This document shows positions 1 through 12,109 of a stretch of 64,000 nucleotides of DNA, piece by piece (within the stretch, counting starts at the first letter, position 1; each line of letters opens with the position of its first letter). The DNA comes from Bryopsis sp. KO-2023 (Eukaryota > Chlorophyta > Ulvophyceae > Bryopsidales > Bryopsidaceae), in the NCBI GenBank assembly GCA_030272585.1, contig BSYQ01000009.1:2108001-2172000 (forward strand), in the 5' to 3' direction. Both the position numbers and the translations under genes were made by a program. The notes beneath the pieces were generated by a model. That model was given only the letters and a program-made list of their open reading frames with translations, was not told the DNA's origin and ran no database searches.

Positions 1-1676
1 AGTATCTTTTCAAATCACAAAAGATAATCTAGATTTGAACCGAATGATGACACCACCAACATTTGTGTGAGTGTAACCCTCCAACCAGATACCATCTCTC
101 GATATTAAAATCAGCAAGACTCACCTGAATGACTTCCTTGCTCACGACGACATCCCCAGGCTCCGCATGTCTTTCGATTGCGGCTATCTGCTGGATAGGT
201 GGTCGACGACCGAAGGCGTCCACTTCTCTGTGCGGTGCGTCGCCGATGAAAAACTCCCACCGAGGTGTGCTATCATCTTCCTGCGTATCCTCGAGCTCAC
301 CCCCGACGTTGAATAAGCATAGCTCACCGGCACCAACCAGTACCTGAGACCGAAAGTCGAAACACAGTCAAGTTTCTGGACAGGCAATGCGAAATGTCAT
401 GTGCTTGACAAAGTGCTGAGCAAACCTTGAGTGAAAGCGTGAACTCCTCGCTCCAAACGCTCTTCTGAGGAGCCCCTTGTCGATAGGCACCAATCTTGGG
501 ACTGAAAGGAGTGCTGCTCCGCGGACTTCTTGGGGATGCAACACCTCTCCTCGAACTGAAAAAACTCCAAACATCCGTGCTTCTTGGAGTAGTGACGTCT
601 TCCTTGGGAGGACGTCCTGCACACAGGGACCCGAACAGCTTGCCCAGCCTCGATTGTCTAGAACGAGAACCATCATCATCATCTTGCCGGACGCTCGGTG
701 GCCAGAGCCTGTTCGCTCGCTTTTTTCGACCCCCAGTGAGCTCTTTAGCAGAGAGAACGTTCCCATTCGGTAGCATTCTCATTTCCCCCAGGCGTGTCGT
801 CAGTTCCATGCCGCACGCCAAAGCTCGACCAGTCACCAACTCGAGCCTCTCCCTGCTCCCTGTTTCCGCTTCCACGAACGCCACTACCAAGGAGTCGCCT
901 GCAAACTTGACAACATCCCCGCCGAACGAGCTCACCACCTCAATCATCTCAGCAAAGTAGCTGTTCATGCACCTCGTCAGCAGTTCCACTCCGTGTGTGC
1001 CCTCCAGTGACAAGGTCTCCGTGAGCCTTGTGAAGCCCGTGATATCAGCAATCATCACTGCTCCAACCCGGGGAGTCATTGATGGACCCAGTGTCGGGGT
1101 TCGCAGAATCTCTTCCTTCAGCAAGTCCGGTACAAGCGGTGCAAGCGCAGTCAGTGACCGAGTAACCGACCCCGTCACTCGACGCGGAGGGTCCACGTTC
1201 CGGTTCCCTTGGCGTGGGGTTTTCTCTTGGGCTTTTTCCTTGCTGCCTGGACGCTTTAGCCGAAATTTAGAGCTCCCTGTCACGTTCCTTCCCCAGCTTC
1301 CGGTCCTCTGTCTCTCTTTCTTGCCCTTCTTGGGCGCAAGCCAGATGGAGCGCAAAAACTTCCACCCTTTCCCCATTGGTTGTGACATCGGGTTAGGATT
1401 CCCAGCGCCATGCGTGGCGCTCGACACATGTCCACCTGTTGTCTGCTCTTGAGACGCTCCGAACGCCTCTTCCCCCAACCGCTTGCGTTCCCACTTTTCC
1501 AGGACACGCGTGGCGGGGCTCTTTGTTATCTTTTCCATCGCAAACCAGACTTTTTTTCGAACCGAGTGTTTTTTGGGGGTGGGCTCGCCAGCTTTTAAGC
1601 TTTCAGAGGTCAAAGCCACAGGTTCCGATGGCGGACACGAGATTGGGATCATGCTCATAACTTCATATTCTTGCAT
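1..1676 (-). CDS. Class III adenylyl cyclase, soluble-AC-like (partial, 3' end outside window)
   Basis: Probably makes cAMP from ATP in the cytosol, like the bicarbonate-responsive soluble cyclases (ADCY10 type). Exon 1 is 426-1676 (417 codons, ATG at 1676). Exon 2 is 125-343 (73 codons, phase 0). A third exon probably starts near base 28 and leaves the window. After about 200 basic, Ser-rich residues comes the cyclase core. The first metal-binding Asp sits in MIADITGFTR (about residue 211) and the second in GGDVVKFAGDSL (about 261). Exon 2 adds the LVGAGELCLFNVGG strand and the AEPGDVVVS end of the domain. The order and spacing match the C1 domain of soluble cyclases, except that about 110 low-complexity residues (about 300-411, rich in R, S, P and D) interrupt the domain before FTLSLK. 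No membrane segment is visible. Family assignment is firm; regulation is unknown. Confidence 0.85.
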
Positions 1677-3149
1677 ATATCATATTCTTACAGTTCACAC
1701 GTGACTGTAGTGTAAACATACAATATCACATTATGCCAGGTTATGAAAAACTCATGCACCGCGACATTCTGCCGCCCAAGCACTTTCCACAGAGGGCCAT
1801 TCACACTTGCAATCCCTTCTCATCCTGCCTCACAATTTTCAAGCCTGTATGACAACCATTCACAACCCTGTCCAGTTTCTTCTTGCTGAACCAACTGATC
1901 CAATATTTTCATGTATGTTTCACTTTTTATGGTTTCGCTAGCTCCAATGATCACCAACCTTCTCTTGTTTCGATCAACAGCCTCCAAATAATCAAAAGTG
2001 CATTGGGAAGAGTAGCGTGTAATAACCCCCCCAAAAAAAAACAGAAATTATTAAAAATGAAACCAGAGGATAAACCAAGATTCTTGAGTCTCAAAACAAC
2101 CATATTTTTTGTGTCACCTGAACAAGAATAAACAAAGCAGATAGAAAAGATATTAAAAAACGAATTGAGACTAAGTAAATGAGTTGCTGATGAGTGTTGT
2201 TTTCTCGTACTACATGTGGCTCAGCTTATTCACTGGAAGAAAAAAATTTGGAAACATTGCACAAATAAGTGCACTTTGTCAATCACAGGCAGAGAAAGAA
2301 AAACAGTCAGAGAAGAGACTGGAGTGTCACAGAGAGGTGAATTTCATATTGAAAAGGTTCAATTGATTTTTGAACTGTTGAGGAAAATTTGAGGCTTGCA
2401 CACTGTTTCAGAACCGATATTCATGCTCAGAAGCAATTGCTTCTTGGCCCCAAAATTTGGGGGGTGAAGTGTATGAAATTTTTTTCAGAAAGTTACATCC
2501 CTTGTCACAGAAATATGTTGCTGCCTGGTACATGTTTGAATTTGGAACCGGTGAGAATTCAGTTTAATTGAGGTCACCATGGCAGTTTGGATGCTTAGGG
2601 GTGAAGAGGGAGAGATTTGTGTTGCAGTGCCCTGGAGTGTTTGGGTAGGCCAGTTAAGGCTATATGTGACTTTGGTTTGTGGAAAGACTATTTTGATCTT
2701 TGTGGCAGCTGTAGAAGGTGGCCACTTGGGCTGGGTGTTACACAAAAATTGCAACGATTTGAAAAAAAAAGAGCTGATCGATCGAAACGCTCACTGGTAA
2801 CCATCAGTGAAACGGTTCCAGAATTGGATCAATCTTACGGATGTGCTTCGAGTATAAAATCTGAAATCCATGTCCCTACAAAAACTGGAAAGAAGTAGAG
2901 TTAGTTGAGGAAGTTACAAAACTTGCACCGATCCGAGCCAGAGAAGCATTTGGAATTGTTGTGATCTACTGTGTTCACAATTCTTGCTCGCTCGATCACG
3001 GTATGGTGACTGTTTGTCAGACGAGCCGCCGAACGAGTGAGACCAACGAGAGGCCCGACAGTCATCAGCCACTTGGTCTTCAACAGTCATTTCGTGCAAG
3101 TGCCAAGTTTTCCGTGAGAGCGAGCGTTTCTTTGAGTTGACGGGACACC
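1677..3149. other. Intergenic, between cyclase and TMCC-A
   Basis: This is the shared upstream region of two divergent genes. Short open frames at 2389-2571 and 2617-2898 lie in the same frame but are separated by stops, and I recognise no family in them. A segment at about 2400-2535 resembles one at about 34888-35042 (listed separately). The rest is AT-rich with no structure I can name. Confidence 0.5.
2400..2535 (+). repeat. Dispersed repeat copy 1 (diverged)
   Basis: Blocks shared with about 34888-35042 in the same order: ATGCTCAGA, a G-rich block followed by AAGTGT and AAATTT, then a CACAGAAATATG block followed by CTGGTA. The last block reads PCHRNMLL in one frame in both copies. The second copy carries about 55 extra bases before that block. 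It may be a remnant of an old mobile element or of a duplicated gene; no terminal repeats or enzyme motifs are visible. Confidence 0.4.
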
Positions 3150-6100
3150 ATGGGAGGATTTTTAGGGGGTTACACGGTTTACACGGTTCTTCTTGCGGTG
3201 CTTTTCCTTGCGTCCGTTTCAGCTGGGGAACTTGATCGCGCGGACCTCGAGGTTTGTGGTTGAAGGCTGATTGTAAAGTTCCAGCCAAGCGAATCGTGCG
3301 CGCGATGGCTTGTGTTTGGCCGTGTCTTTGTGAACGCCTGTTTTATATCCATGCGTGACGCTCACGGGAGAGTGTTGATGCTTCCACATGAAGTGAACTG
3401 GTACCTTAGGTTATTTGACCCAACACTCCAAACTTTTGTAGTTAGGGGAGAAAGAAAAATCAAATCAGCAAAAGACCATGTGCGAAAAGAATATACAATA
3501 ACTGCATGCGGTCGATGGAAATTTGATTTTTACCTTGCCGGTGACCCCCTCTCGTCAACCTGCATTCACTTTTTCAATCTTCAGTGCAAGATATCGATCA
3601 TAGAGTTGAATTGAGCAGAAGCAAAAACAGTCTTTATTCCAGAAAAAATTTTCATTTCATATTTCACCGACCAACCACCATCCAAAGAAATTTCCGAATG
3701 TCTTCCACCCCAACCTCCATCAATTTTTCTTCTGAATAACCCCCCGATTCTCTGTGGTCTGACAGGAGGAGTTGTTCAAAAAGAAGTTCTACCTGACCGT
3801 GGTCCAAGCTCTTCTGTTTGCGGCATGCGGAATTCTCGCCCATCTGTACAGGACCATTCTGCACAACAACAAATTGCACCGAGAAACGGTGAACGAGCAC
3901 AGGAGGCTGCAGCAGGAATACCATCAAGTGACATGCGGGCTCCAAGACGAGATCGGCGACCTCAAATACGTGCACAATGAGAAAAGGGATTTGGAAAAAG
4001 TGCTGAAACAAGCAAGGGGCGATGTTTTGGTGAGTGTGTGGAAAGAGTTGCACGATTCCTGGCCATATATGACCTCCATTTTCGTTTCAAGGCTTTCTGT
4101 GCACCTGGTCTATTGTACCGAATGCACAGTGTTGGGGAGCCATTTTTATTAACAACAGTGCATCCCCACTCCTGTTTTTCTTCCGAAAAACAGAAAGCCA
4201 TGAATATCCTCATCCCTGTTTCTGATGGATGTGTTTTTTTTTCCCCCTTTTGCTGCGATTCTTGAATTTGTCTTGCTTCGATGGGTAAAAACACTGTTGC
4301 AACGCACAGGTGCTGCGTGCCCACCTGGAAAAATCAGAAAGTGACCGCTCCGGATTGGCTGACTTGGTGAAGGTTTACGCTGAGGAAGCTGCAAAGATGA
4401 AAAGCCAACTGAGCGATGCCCAGGCAAGCATCCGCCCTCTTTTACCAACTTTGATAAATGGATGAATTCAATTAATCAATCAAGGAACAGAGACCCCTTC
4501 AACAACAAAATAAAAGACTATGGGCAATGTACAATACCAGGGTTGCAAGCCTGGCCTCTTTGATTTTACGCTCTGCCACCCTGTGTTTTCTTATTGAAAA
4601 AAAAAGTCCTCTGCGTGGCATAATATTATACTGCCTTAGTTTTGATGTTTCTGTGGATGGTTTTACCCAGCATTTTTTTGCTTTTTTTAAATCTGTAGGC
4701 ATGGCAGAAGGAATGCGTACTGATGGATAACGAGTTGAACGACCTACACAAGGTCAGCGAAGACAAGGAAAAAAAAATCAAAAGAGTGGAGGAGAAACTG
4801 GAAGAGGTTGAGGTAATTTGTAGGATTCGATCCAATATTTTTGTTATCGTTTATTTCCGTCTTTAGGGCGAGGGAGAAAACTGACCATAGTTTATGCTAA
4901 ATTGATAGATTTTTTTTTTTTTAAGTTTGTGGAAGTGGGTGCATGTTTTCATGCTTTTATTTATTTATTATTACTTTTTTTTTGTGAAGGGCTGGGAAAC
5001 GGAGCGTGACGAATTGAGGGCTTGTATCGATGAGCTGTATTCCGATTTCGAGAAACAAACTGAGGAGCTGGAGGCTCTGAAGGATGCGAAAAAGGATGCC
5101 GAGGTATGACCCCACAACAGATAACACAGACACTTCATCAGGCGTCATTTTGGCATGGGGTCGCCTACAGTGCTGATTGGATTTCCCCCAGCATTGGATA
5201 TGCTCTTTTAAAACTTTTCGAGCGGTAGTCATGTTGAGAAAGTGGGCAAATTGTCTAAATTCTTTTAAGTTATTGAAAATGAGGCTGGGGTTCTGGTTGG
5301 AAAGCCATGTCGATCACTGAGGCCTTGAAAAATTAACGCGTTAATTTTTTTGTCATGACTTCAGGAGTGGAAGAAGCGGTCGAACACCCACAGCAAAGAC
5401 AAGCTCAGGTTGATCAAATGCGCTCAAGACCAGGAAAAGAAGTGGGAGAGATACAAACAGAAAGCCCAGGTTCGTGCTCATCCACTCAGCTCCTCTTTCT
5501 AGTTTTTTGGGTTTTTTTTCGTTTTCTCCAACTATGATTTGTTTGAGACCTTAAATGGCGAGATTATGGACTGGATGCAGTTGTGGAAAGATCGAGCCCA
5601 AGGGTTTGAGAAAGAAAAGGAGGAATTGGAAGCCGCGCTGGAGCATGGGGCCGAAGAGTACGAGAAACTGGCAGACTGGTCAGACAACGCCTGCAAAGAG
5701 GGGGACAGATTGACCAAGGAGCTGCAAGCCAAGGCTGGGGAAGTGGAAAAGGCGGAGGAAAAAACGGCCAGCGTTGAGAAAAACCTGGAGCACATGAAAG
5801 GAACGTTTGATATCCTGGTTGCAGACAAGACAAAGTTGCAGCAAGTGGTCAATCAGCAGAATGAGGCGAAAGAGGAGCTCCGAAACGCCCTCGCTGCCAG
5901 CCAGGAGTACTGCAAAGAATTGGAGGGGGTTGTCAGTCAGAAAACTGCCCAGATCCAGGAGGGTGACAATGCTGTGGCAGCGCTTCGAAGGACGATACAG
6001 AAGGAAAGGGGGGAGGCAGCCGAAGTGGAAGAAGCGTTGGAGGAGAGTCAAAGGGAGTGTTGCAAACTGGAGGACGCTTTGGAGGGGAGGGTGGAGGAGG

Positions 6101-7202
6101 CCCATCGCTTGAAAGGTGCCTTGGTCGAAGCTTCGGAAGAAATTCAGGGATTGGAGGAGGAAGTGAGAAAGAAATCGGAGGCGATCGCCTGCTTGGAAGA
6201 AATGGCCAGAAAGAAAGCGGAAGAAGAAGAGATGGAAAAAGAGAACAAGGTCAGCATCAGCCAGTTTTACACCGTTGTATTCCATCTGCACCAAAGCAGC
6301 ATTTTCGAGGTAGATTCTTTCTCTTGGGTTTGCGGATTTTTTGTTTCTCTTTTGGAAAATCTATAGGAAATCAAGGTCCAGGACGTACAGGTTCAGACCG
6401 ATGTGGTGGAGATGCACGACAAAGCAATCGAGGCAGTCGAAACACCTGTCGAGCAGCAGGAAATCCAAGCAACAGAGGCCGCTACCCAGGTGAAGATTAA
6501 TATCTATGTTCGAGAAGAGAAAGCGATCGAGCGGGATGAAGAACACGAAAATGCGGCAAAGAAGGAGGCAAGCGAATCTGTGGTGGAGGAGCACGAAATC
6601 GAGGGCAGTTCGGCGGAGGGTGTTGAGGATGACACGGATGGTGTACCAAGCGAACCTGAAGCTGAAATCGAAGACGCTGTAAGTGAATCCACAAAAGAGT
6701 GAGATTTGTGTGTTCAAAAGGGAAAAAGAAAGGAGAAATTTGGATGAGAGAAGCTTGGAGAGTACAACCACATCTTGCGGGATTGATCTGGGCTTGAATT
6801 ATGTTTGATTGTTGCTGCCGATGGTTTTCAGAATTTTGGCCGTTCAGTACAAAGGCCGAGTGGTGGCATGGGTTTCAGCTTACTGCTGGAACTGTCTTAG
6901 ACCTGAAAAAATGGTAGCACCATATTATTTGTTTAAAACCATCTATATATTTGTAAACAACAATTAATTGCACCCATGTACATGATTTTGTTGATGTGGT
7001 GTTCTGTTGAGCCTAGGAATCCAAGAGGGAAAGTGAGGTGGATGGAGCAGAAAGCACCTCTTCAGAAAGGGCACTGACCGAACCAAGTGTGGAGAACGAA
7101 AGTACTGCCCAGGCCGATGAAGAACCATTTTCAGCCCAAGAAATGCTGGAAGGGGTTTCTGAGGGAGGAGAAGTCCACTCCAACAAAGGAAACGAGGTCT
7201 GA
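3150..7202 (+). CDS. Membrane-anchored coiled-coil protein TMCC-A
   Basis: No named family recognised. Nine exons, every intron in phase 0: 3150-3251, 3766-4029, 4310-4423, 4699-4812, 4990-5103, 5365-5469, 5581-6249, 6367-6678, 7017-7202; 659 residues. Exon 1 encodes a hydrophobic stretch ending in LASVSA, probably a signal peptide. Exon 2 encodes one membrane span (about residues 43-62, core VVQALLFAACGILAHLY). Residues from about 65 to 500 are highly charged heptad-rich coiled coil. The last two exons encode an acidic Glu/Ser-rich tail. Exons 3, 4 and 5 are each exactly 114 nt. Intron 3 begins with GC (CAG|GCAAGC). The layout recalls ER-anchored rod proteins such as kinectin or p180, but I see no specific similarity. 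TMCC-B at 30433-34144 is a paralogue with the same exon plan. Confidence 0.8.
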
Positions 7203-8185
7203 GACCTCCAGATATGCATCAATTTTTAGGTACGTTACAAAAAAAATAGGTTTTTTTCTGTTTCGAACACTGAGAAGCAAATCTTTGCTCGTAAAAGCTG
7301 AAATTGGCTGGTGGAATGTTGTGCAGGTCGTCACCCCATAGCGTCACATCGAGAAAACTAACCAGAGAGCTAAGGAGCCCTGTGGAGTCCTGTGTTCGCA
7401 TGATGGGTTAAAAAGCATCAAATATGAGTTCAATAGCATTTTTTCCTCTTGTCGGTGCCAACGCATCATACAGAAGACCGAGAAGAACCTTTCATAGATC
7501 AAGCTCTCCAAAGCAAAAATGGAGGGCATAAATGCAGTCCAGAGAGGATTCACACCCGCTTTTTTTAGTGTGTTGAGAAGAGGACAGCGTGAGGATGGAT
7601 ATAGTAATTAAAAACTCCGAGATGGAGCATATGGAAAAAAGCAGCGAGAAGATTGGGGGAATGTGCTCCCCAAAGTTTTGAAAGGTTTTTTTGGATCCCG
7701 GTTGTATTTGCACAAGCGCCTTTTTTTTAACTCAGTTTTTCTCAAAGATACAAGATCACAGCTTTTTGACCAGTGTTGTATTGAGCTGAAACAGAACAGG
7801 GACTTTCCTCGAATCTGAAGTAGAAAGGGTATATCGGTCAATCTATATGGCAGATGGAGATCTGACCCAAAAGAGTGTTTGAAGTGGGTGGTCAGTTGTA
7901 TGGATACCATTTTCTCTGTAAAAGTCGCTACACCAGTCCCTGTCGCATCCAAGTACCAAACAACACCAGCACATCCAATCAGAGGCTGGTTGCTGCGACG
8001 GTGGGCAAATCCACACGTCAAAACTTCGAACACAGGATAACTCCATTGCCCTTTTCACAACAGAATATCTACAACGCATCTCGTATTTAAATCCATCCAT
8101 AAATAGATGCTTGCATCCTGTCTGTCTTAGAAGCCCAGCGGTCGTTGGATCGACCTGCAAATCAAAGGATGCATGGGGAACGATC
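7203..8185. other. Intergenic between convergent genes
   Basis: Holds the 3' flanks of TMCC-A and the CCDC112-like gene. Open frames here are short, overlap on both strands and show no protein features I recognise. Confidence 0.6.
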
Positions 8186-10834
8186 TCAACCCAATGGCTT
8201 CGACCATGAAGGCCTCGCTTTGTGCTGAACATATCTGATGTATCCACTGTCTCTAGGAATTCGTTTTTCCTCTTGGACTGCCTTTTCCTTGTGAACCATC
8301 GCAGCCGTAGGTTTCAAAATTCTGTTTGGGTCTGCTGGCACCTCCACATGGACCTGAATGAGCAAACACACCACTTGCGTAACTTTTCCACCTTCCAGAC
8401 GCTTTCTCGAAAGCTTTCCTTTTTCTTCACAGCATTATTTGATTCGGCCAGCTGGCTTGCTGTATACCCCTTTCTTTCTCGCTCTATTTATTCACAGAAA
8501 AAGGAAAAAGAAAAAAATCTGTAAATTTTTATTTTGAAAAAGAAATGTACCTTTTGCTTCAGTTTTGATAGTCTGTCCTCTTGTTCCCTTTTCGCTTCGG
8601 CCTGTTCTCTCTCCCTTTCTATTTTCTTTTGAAGAACAGCGGCATTCCGCTGTCTGATTCGATCCAGGTTGGTGGATGATGGGGTGGTCGGTCTGAGGGC
8701 AGCCTTCGCAGAAATCATTGCTTCCTCTGCAGCTTTACGTTCAGCCATCTGCACCAAAGCTAGACACCCCTCTCTGTTTCATGAAAACCAAAAATGTGCA
8801 GGGTTTCTTTCACTTTGACTGGCTTCGTTTCACTCAGCACTATAAAAACCCGACCTCGACACAAAAATTGAACTTCCGTGGATTGCCACCACACCTTTTT
8901 CTCTTTGAAACTCTGGACCATCGCTTTGTTGTGCTGCTGGCGGATTTTCAGCTCTTCCTGTTTTTCTTCTTGGGCAAGTCTGGCCGCCTCCCTTTGCTCC
9001 ATAATCTTTTGTTTCTTTTCGGAGTCTTTGGCCTCTTGCCATTCTGCAACCATTTGACGCTGCACCTCCCTCCTGAGTCTTTCCACCATTTGCCGCTGCT
9101 CACTGTCCGCCAATGCCTGGACTGCACAAAAACATAGAACACACAGAAAACTTCACCCTCCCAAAAACTCCGTTCCAAATCAGAAAGAAAATCCAACTGA
9201 CCCCTCCCCACCCCCCCCAAAAAAAGAACAAAAAGGAAAAAGGAAAAAGGAAAAAGGAAAAAGGAAAAAGGAAAAAGGAAAAAGGAAAAAGGAAAAGAAA
9301 AGAAAATTGGGAAGGATTTCCTGTCAAAACGAGATTTCCATTTCTTCCACCCCCACCTCCCGTGCAGACTTCGATTCAAATGCAGCTTCCTGCATTCTTT
9401 TCACTTTTTCGGCCTCCTTCTCAGCTCTCCAAGCAGCGATGGCAACTTTTTTCTGATTGGCAAGATCCACCAGCACCGAATGCCATCTTGCATGGTCAAG
9501 TATGTCTTGCCGCGTGTAGCCGATCATTTCCTCGCAGCACATCTCCACAGCCACCGGATAGGAACCCTTGCAGACCTTCAACACCCTGGATCAACCCCGT
9601 CGCAACCTCGAGATGAACTCCAAAAATAGAGCATGCATCAAACCCCCCAAAACTGAACGATAGGTACCGGATAGTAAATGTTAAGAATGCCCAGGTTTTC
9701 GATGTTTAGTCAGGTTACCTCAGAAATTCCTTGTGATCTTGAAGGTGCCATCCCTTCGTTTCACCATGCGTCTGGACATATTCATCGTACTCCAGAACAT
9801 CCGGCAAAACCCCAGCACCATTGCTGCCTGGAATCCTGTACGAAAAAAAGCATTACCAACACTTTTTCGTCATTCCTGCCAGAATCTGTTTCTTCGAAAA
9901 CACAACCCATCCACCAGTTAACAAGGATCCACCACCACTTCCTGTCCGATTTTCACAAAAAAAGATTCGATTTTCTCTGAATTCCCCTGTTCAGTGCACT
10001 GACCAGTTTGAGCATTGTGGTGGTTTCTTGGGATGAGGTTTCGAACTGGACACGTTTCCCGGTCCAGCATGAGCTGAGGATGCATTCAAAGATTCCACCA
10101 TCAATTCGATGTCCCTGGAGAGCAGCTGCTCCTCTCGTGACAGCTCATCGAACTCTTTGCGCTGGTTGGCCTTGATCGACCCCACTTCCTTTTCGATCGA
10201 CTCCATTGCTTTGGACAGAGCATCCACGTATTCCTTGCCTGGCTCGACATTCTCCAACTGGGGGAAAGAAAAAAAACATCAGTGGGTCTTCACAGTTCCT
10301 TTTTTTTTTTAAACCTTCAGAGGTGGATCTGTTTTAAACATGCTGCTTGCGCTTTCTCAAAACTCACCACAATTCCTTGGGATTTTCATAAAACGGAAAA
10401 GTGATGGGTTGTTTGGACAAAATATTACGTAACCAAAGAGATTGACGACTTTGGGTGTTTTTCCTCTCTCTTTTCCTTTTAGTGCGTGTTTATCGACGCA
10501 CCATTTTCGCGACGCTTTTGACGAGACCGTTCACGCCGTCGATATCGGCATGGAGCTCTTGTCGATAGCTTCTCCATTCCTTTTCCGACGCGTCTCTCTC
10601 AGCGAGCAGCTCCTTCGTCGTCGAGCCCAACGATACAGGAACGCTGCACTCCTTCTGCACAAGGCTCGATTTTCGAACCAACAACTCCAGCCCGTGCAAC
10701 CACTTCCCCGAGGAAATCTCGCACGCTGTGGATTGCTGGAGCTTGGTCGACGACGACGACGCGACGGGATCACCGCCACGGGTAGGTCGTGCATTGGAGG
10801 GGGTGTTCTCTTTATCGGACGCACTCGTGTCCAT
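8186..10834 (-). CDS. CCDC112-like centriolar/ciliary coiled-coil protein
   Basis: Likely a relative of CCDC112, a centriolar-satellite protein linked to cilium assembly in animals. Seven exons in coding order: 10502-10834, 10004-10257, 9719-9835, 9357-9585, 8895-9116, 8551-8748, 8186-8353; 506 residues. The N-terminal part is Ser/Thr-rich, then coiled coil. The middle holds the family block: a DVLEYDEYV segment, GWHLQDHKEFLR, then GYTRQDILDHARWH and KKVAIAAWR. A long Lys/Glu/Gln-rich helix follows. The last exon carries ILKPT and ends HKARPSWSKPLG, matching the C-terminal HRA-PSW signature of this family. Exon 1 starts at ATG 10834; a GTG upstream is not needed. Intron 4 holds a GGAAAAA satellite. 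The next gene starts 211 bp away in the opposite direction. The assignment rests on motif order seen by eye. Confidence 0.75.
9228..9297 (+). repeat. GGAAAAA heptamer microsatellite
   Basis: About nine tandem copies of GGAAAAA inside intron 4 of the CCDC112-like gene. On the coding strand of that gene it reads TTTTTCC, so it lengthens the pyrimidine-rich part of the intron. Confidence 0.9.
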
Positions 10835-11045
10835 CGAGCCCGTGCGCGCGCGCGTTTTCTGAAGCACTCGGGCAACTCCAAATTGTTGAGAAATAAATCG
10901 TCAAATTGTGGATCGAATGGAGCGTTGTTGGAACGTTTGGAATTGTAAGACTGAGGGGGTGCGCGATGTGCTGCAGATTCTGGCAAACCGACGCACCTCG
11001 CCACTTCTCGTGGTGGGTTTTTCGAGAGGGAGGGTGGGTCGAAAA

Positions 11046-12109
11046 ATGTCGAACCGACCGAGTAGCAGGTCCGGGGTCACGTCGAGAGGGCTAAAAAACA
11101 AACCCTCAAGAGAAGAAGTCATCGACGACATCGATAGACTGGAAAACACAATCCGGAGCATTGGTTATCAGCTGCCCGACGTGTCCGCCGAGACTTCCGA
11201 ATTCCAAAGAGTGGCAGACACTGTGGACGAGATCCTGACAAAGAACAGGGAGTTGATGGAGATGCGGTGTCGTGGCAAAGCTAGGAGTTCGGAGGAAGGG
11301 ATGGGGGGTCTGTTGAAAACTCAGGGCTTGGTGGAGCTGGCGAGAAAGCTGAGGTCTGCGAGCGCGGTATTGGAGACGGCCCAGGAGCGCTTGCCAGACA
11401 TGGCGTTGCACAAGCAGGAAGGACCGTCGATTCCAGTCGAGGTGGAGCACCAAGCAGACTTCGTGAAACTCGTGCGGGTTGCAGCACAAGACAGGTGTGT
11501 TGCTAAAAATAGCAACTTTTTTTTGCAGGATTGGAAAATTCATGATTCGATGTGGTTCAGGTTGAAGGGGAACATGGGCTTTAGGTAGTAATTTTCTTTC
11601 AAATCTTCTAGAAAAAAGCATATATCTGTTTAGTTGCACCAGGCAAACTTGCCCATCGACAAGGTGATTTAACCCAAATATTTTCTTTCGGGAAAATTCA
11701 GCGCAATGTAAGCAAGCCCTGCAACCATGTGTACAGACACATACATATATATATATATATATTAAATATTCATTCATACATTCATATATATTTTATGTTG
11801 GTTTTCTGAGTGTCTGTCGGCTGACATGCATGTCAAATCGACACTTCTTGTAGGGACAATATCTCCGATTGTGCGAGTGCAATGGTGTGGCTGTCGAAAA
11901 CCAAAGAAACTCCTGATATGTGGCGAGAACACATCGAAAAGCAATCGGAAGCCGGAAAACATCTGGAGTCGGCCTGGAAGGCCCACACCGATTTGACTGA
12001 AATGATAAAGGAACACCAAAAATACGTTCCATTTCTGGATGCCATGAATCCTGACGACGATATTGAGAATCAGTTCCCCCATGACGATATGGGAATGGAC
12101 GTGGATTGA
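11046..12109 (+). CDS. Uncharacterised helical protein, two exons
   Basis: Not recognised. Exon 1 is 11046-11494 (ATG at 11046, ends in phase 2); exon 2 is 11854-12109; 234 residues. The N-terminal 25 residues are Ser/Arg-rich. The rest is predicted mostly helical and charged, with two amphipathic helical blocks: EEVIDDIDRLENTIRSI and KHLESAWKAHTDLTEMI. The C-terminus is acidic (FPHDDMGMDVD). No membrane segment or enzyme motif is visible. An ATG at 10917 in the same frame could extend the protein by 43 residues, but it would leave under 90 bp to the divergent CCDC112-like start. That head-to-head pairing suggests a shared promoter and perhaps a shared ciliary or centrosomal role, which is inference only. 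Confidence 0.7.

Noticed and set aside
5680-6294. A 204-codon open frame on - opposite TMCC-A exon 7
   Set aside because: It is the antisense of Glu/Lys-rich coiled coil, giving Leu/Phe-rich nonsense.
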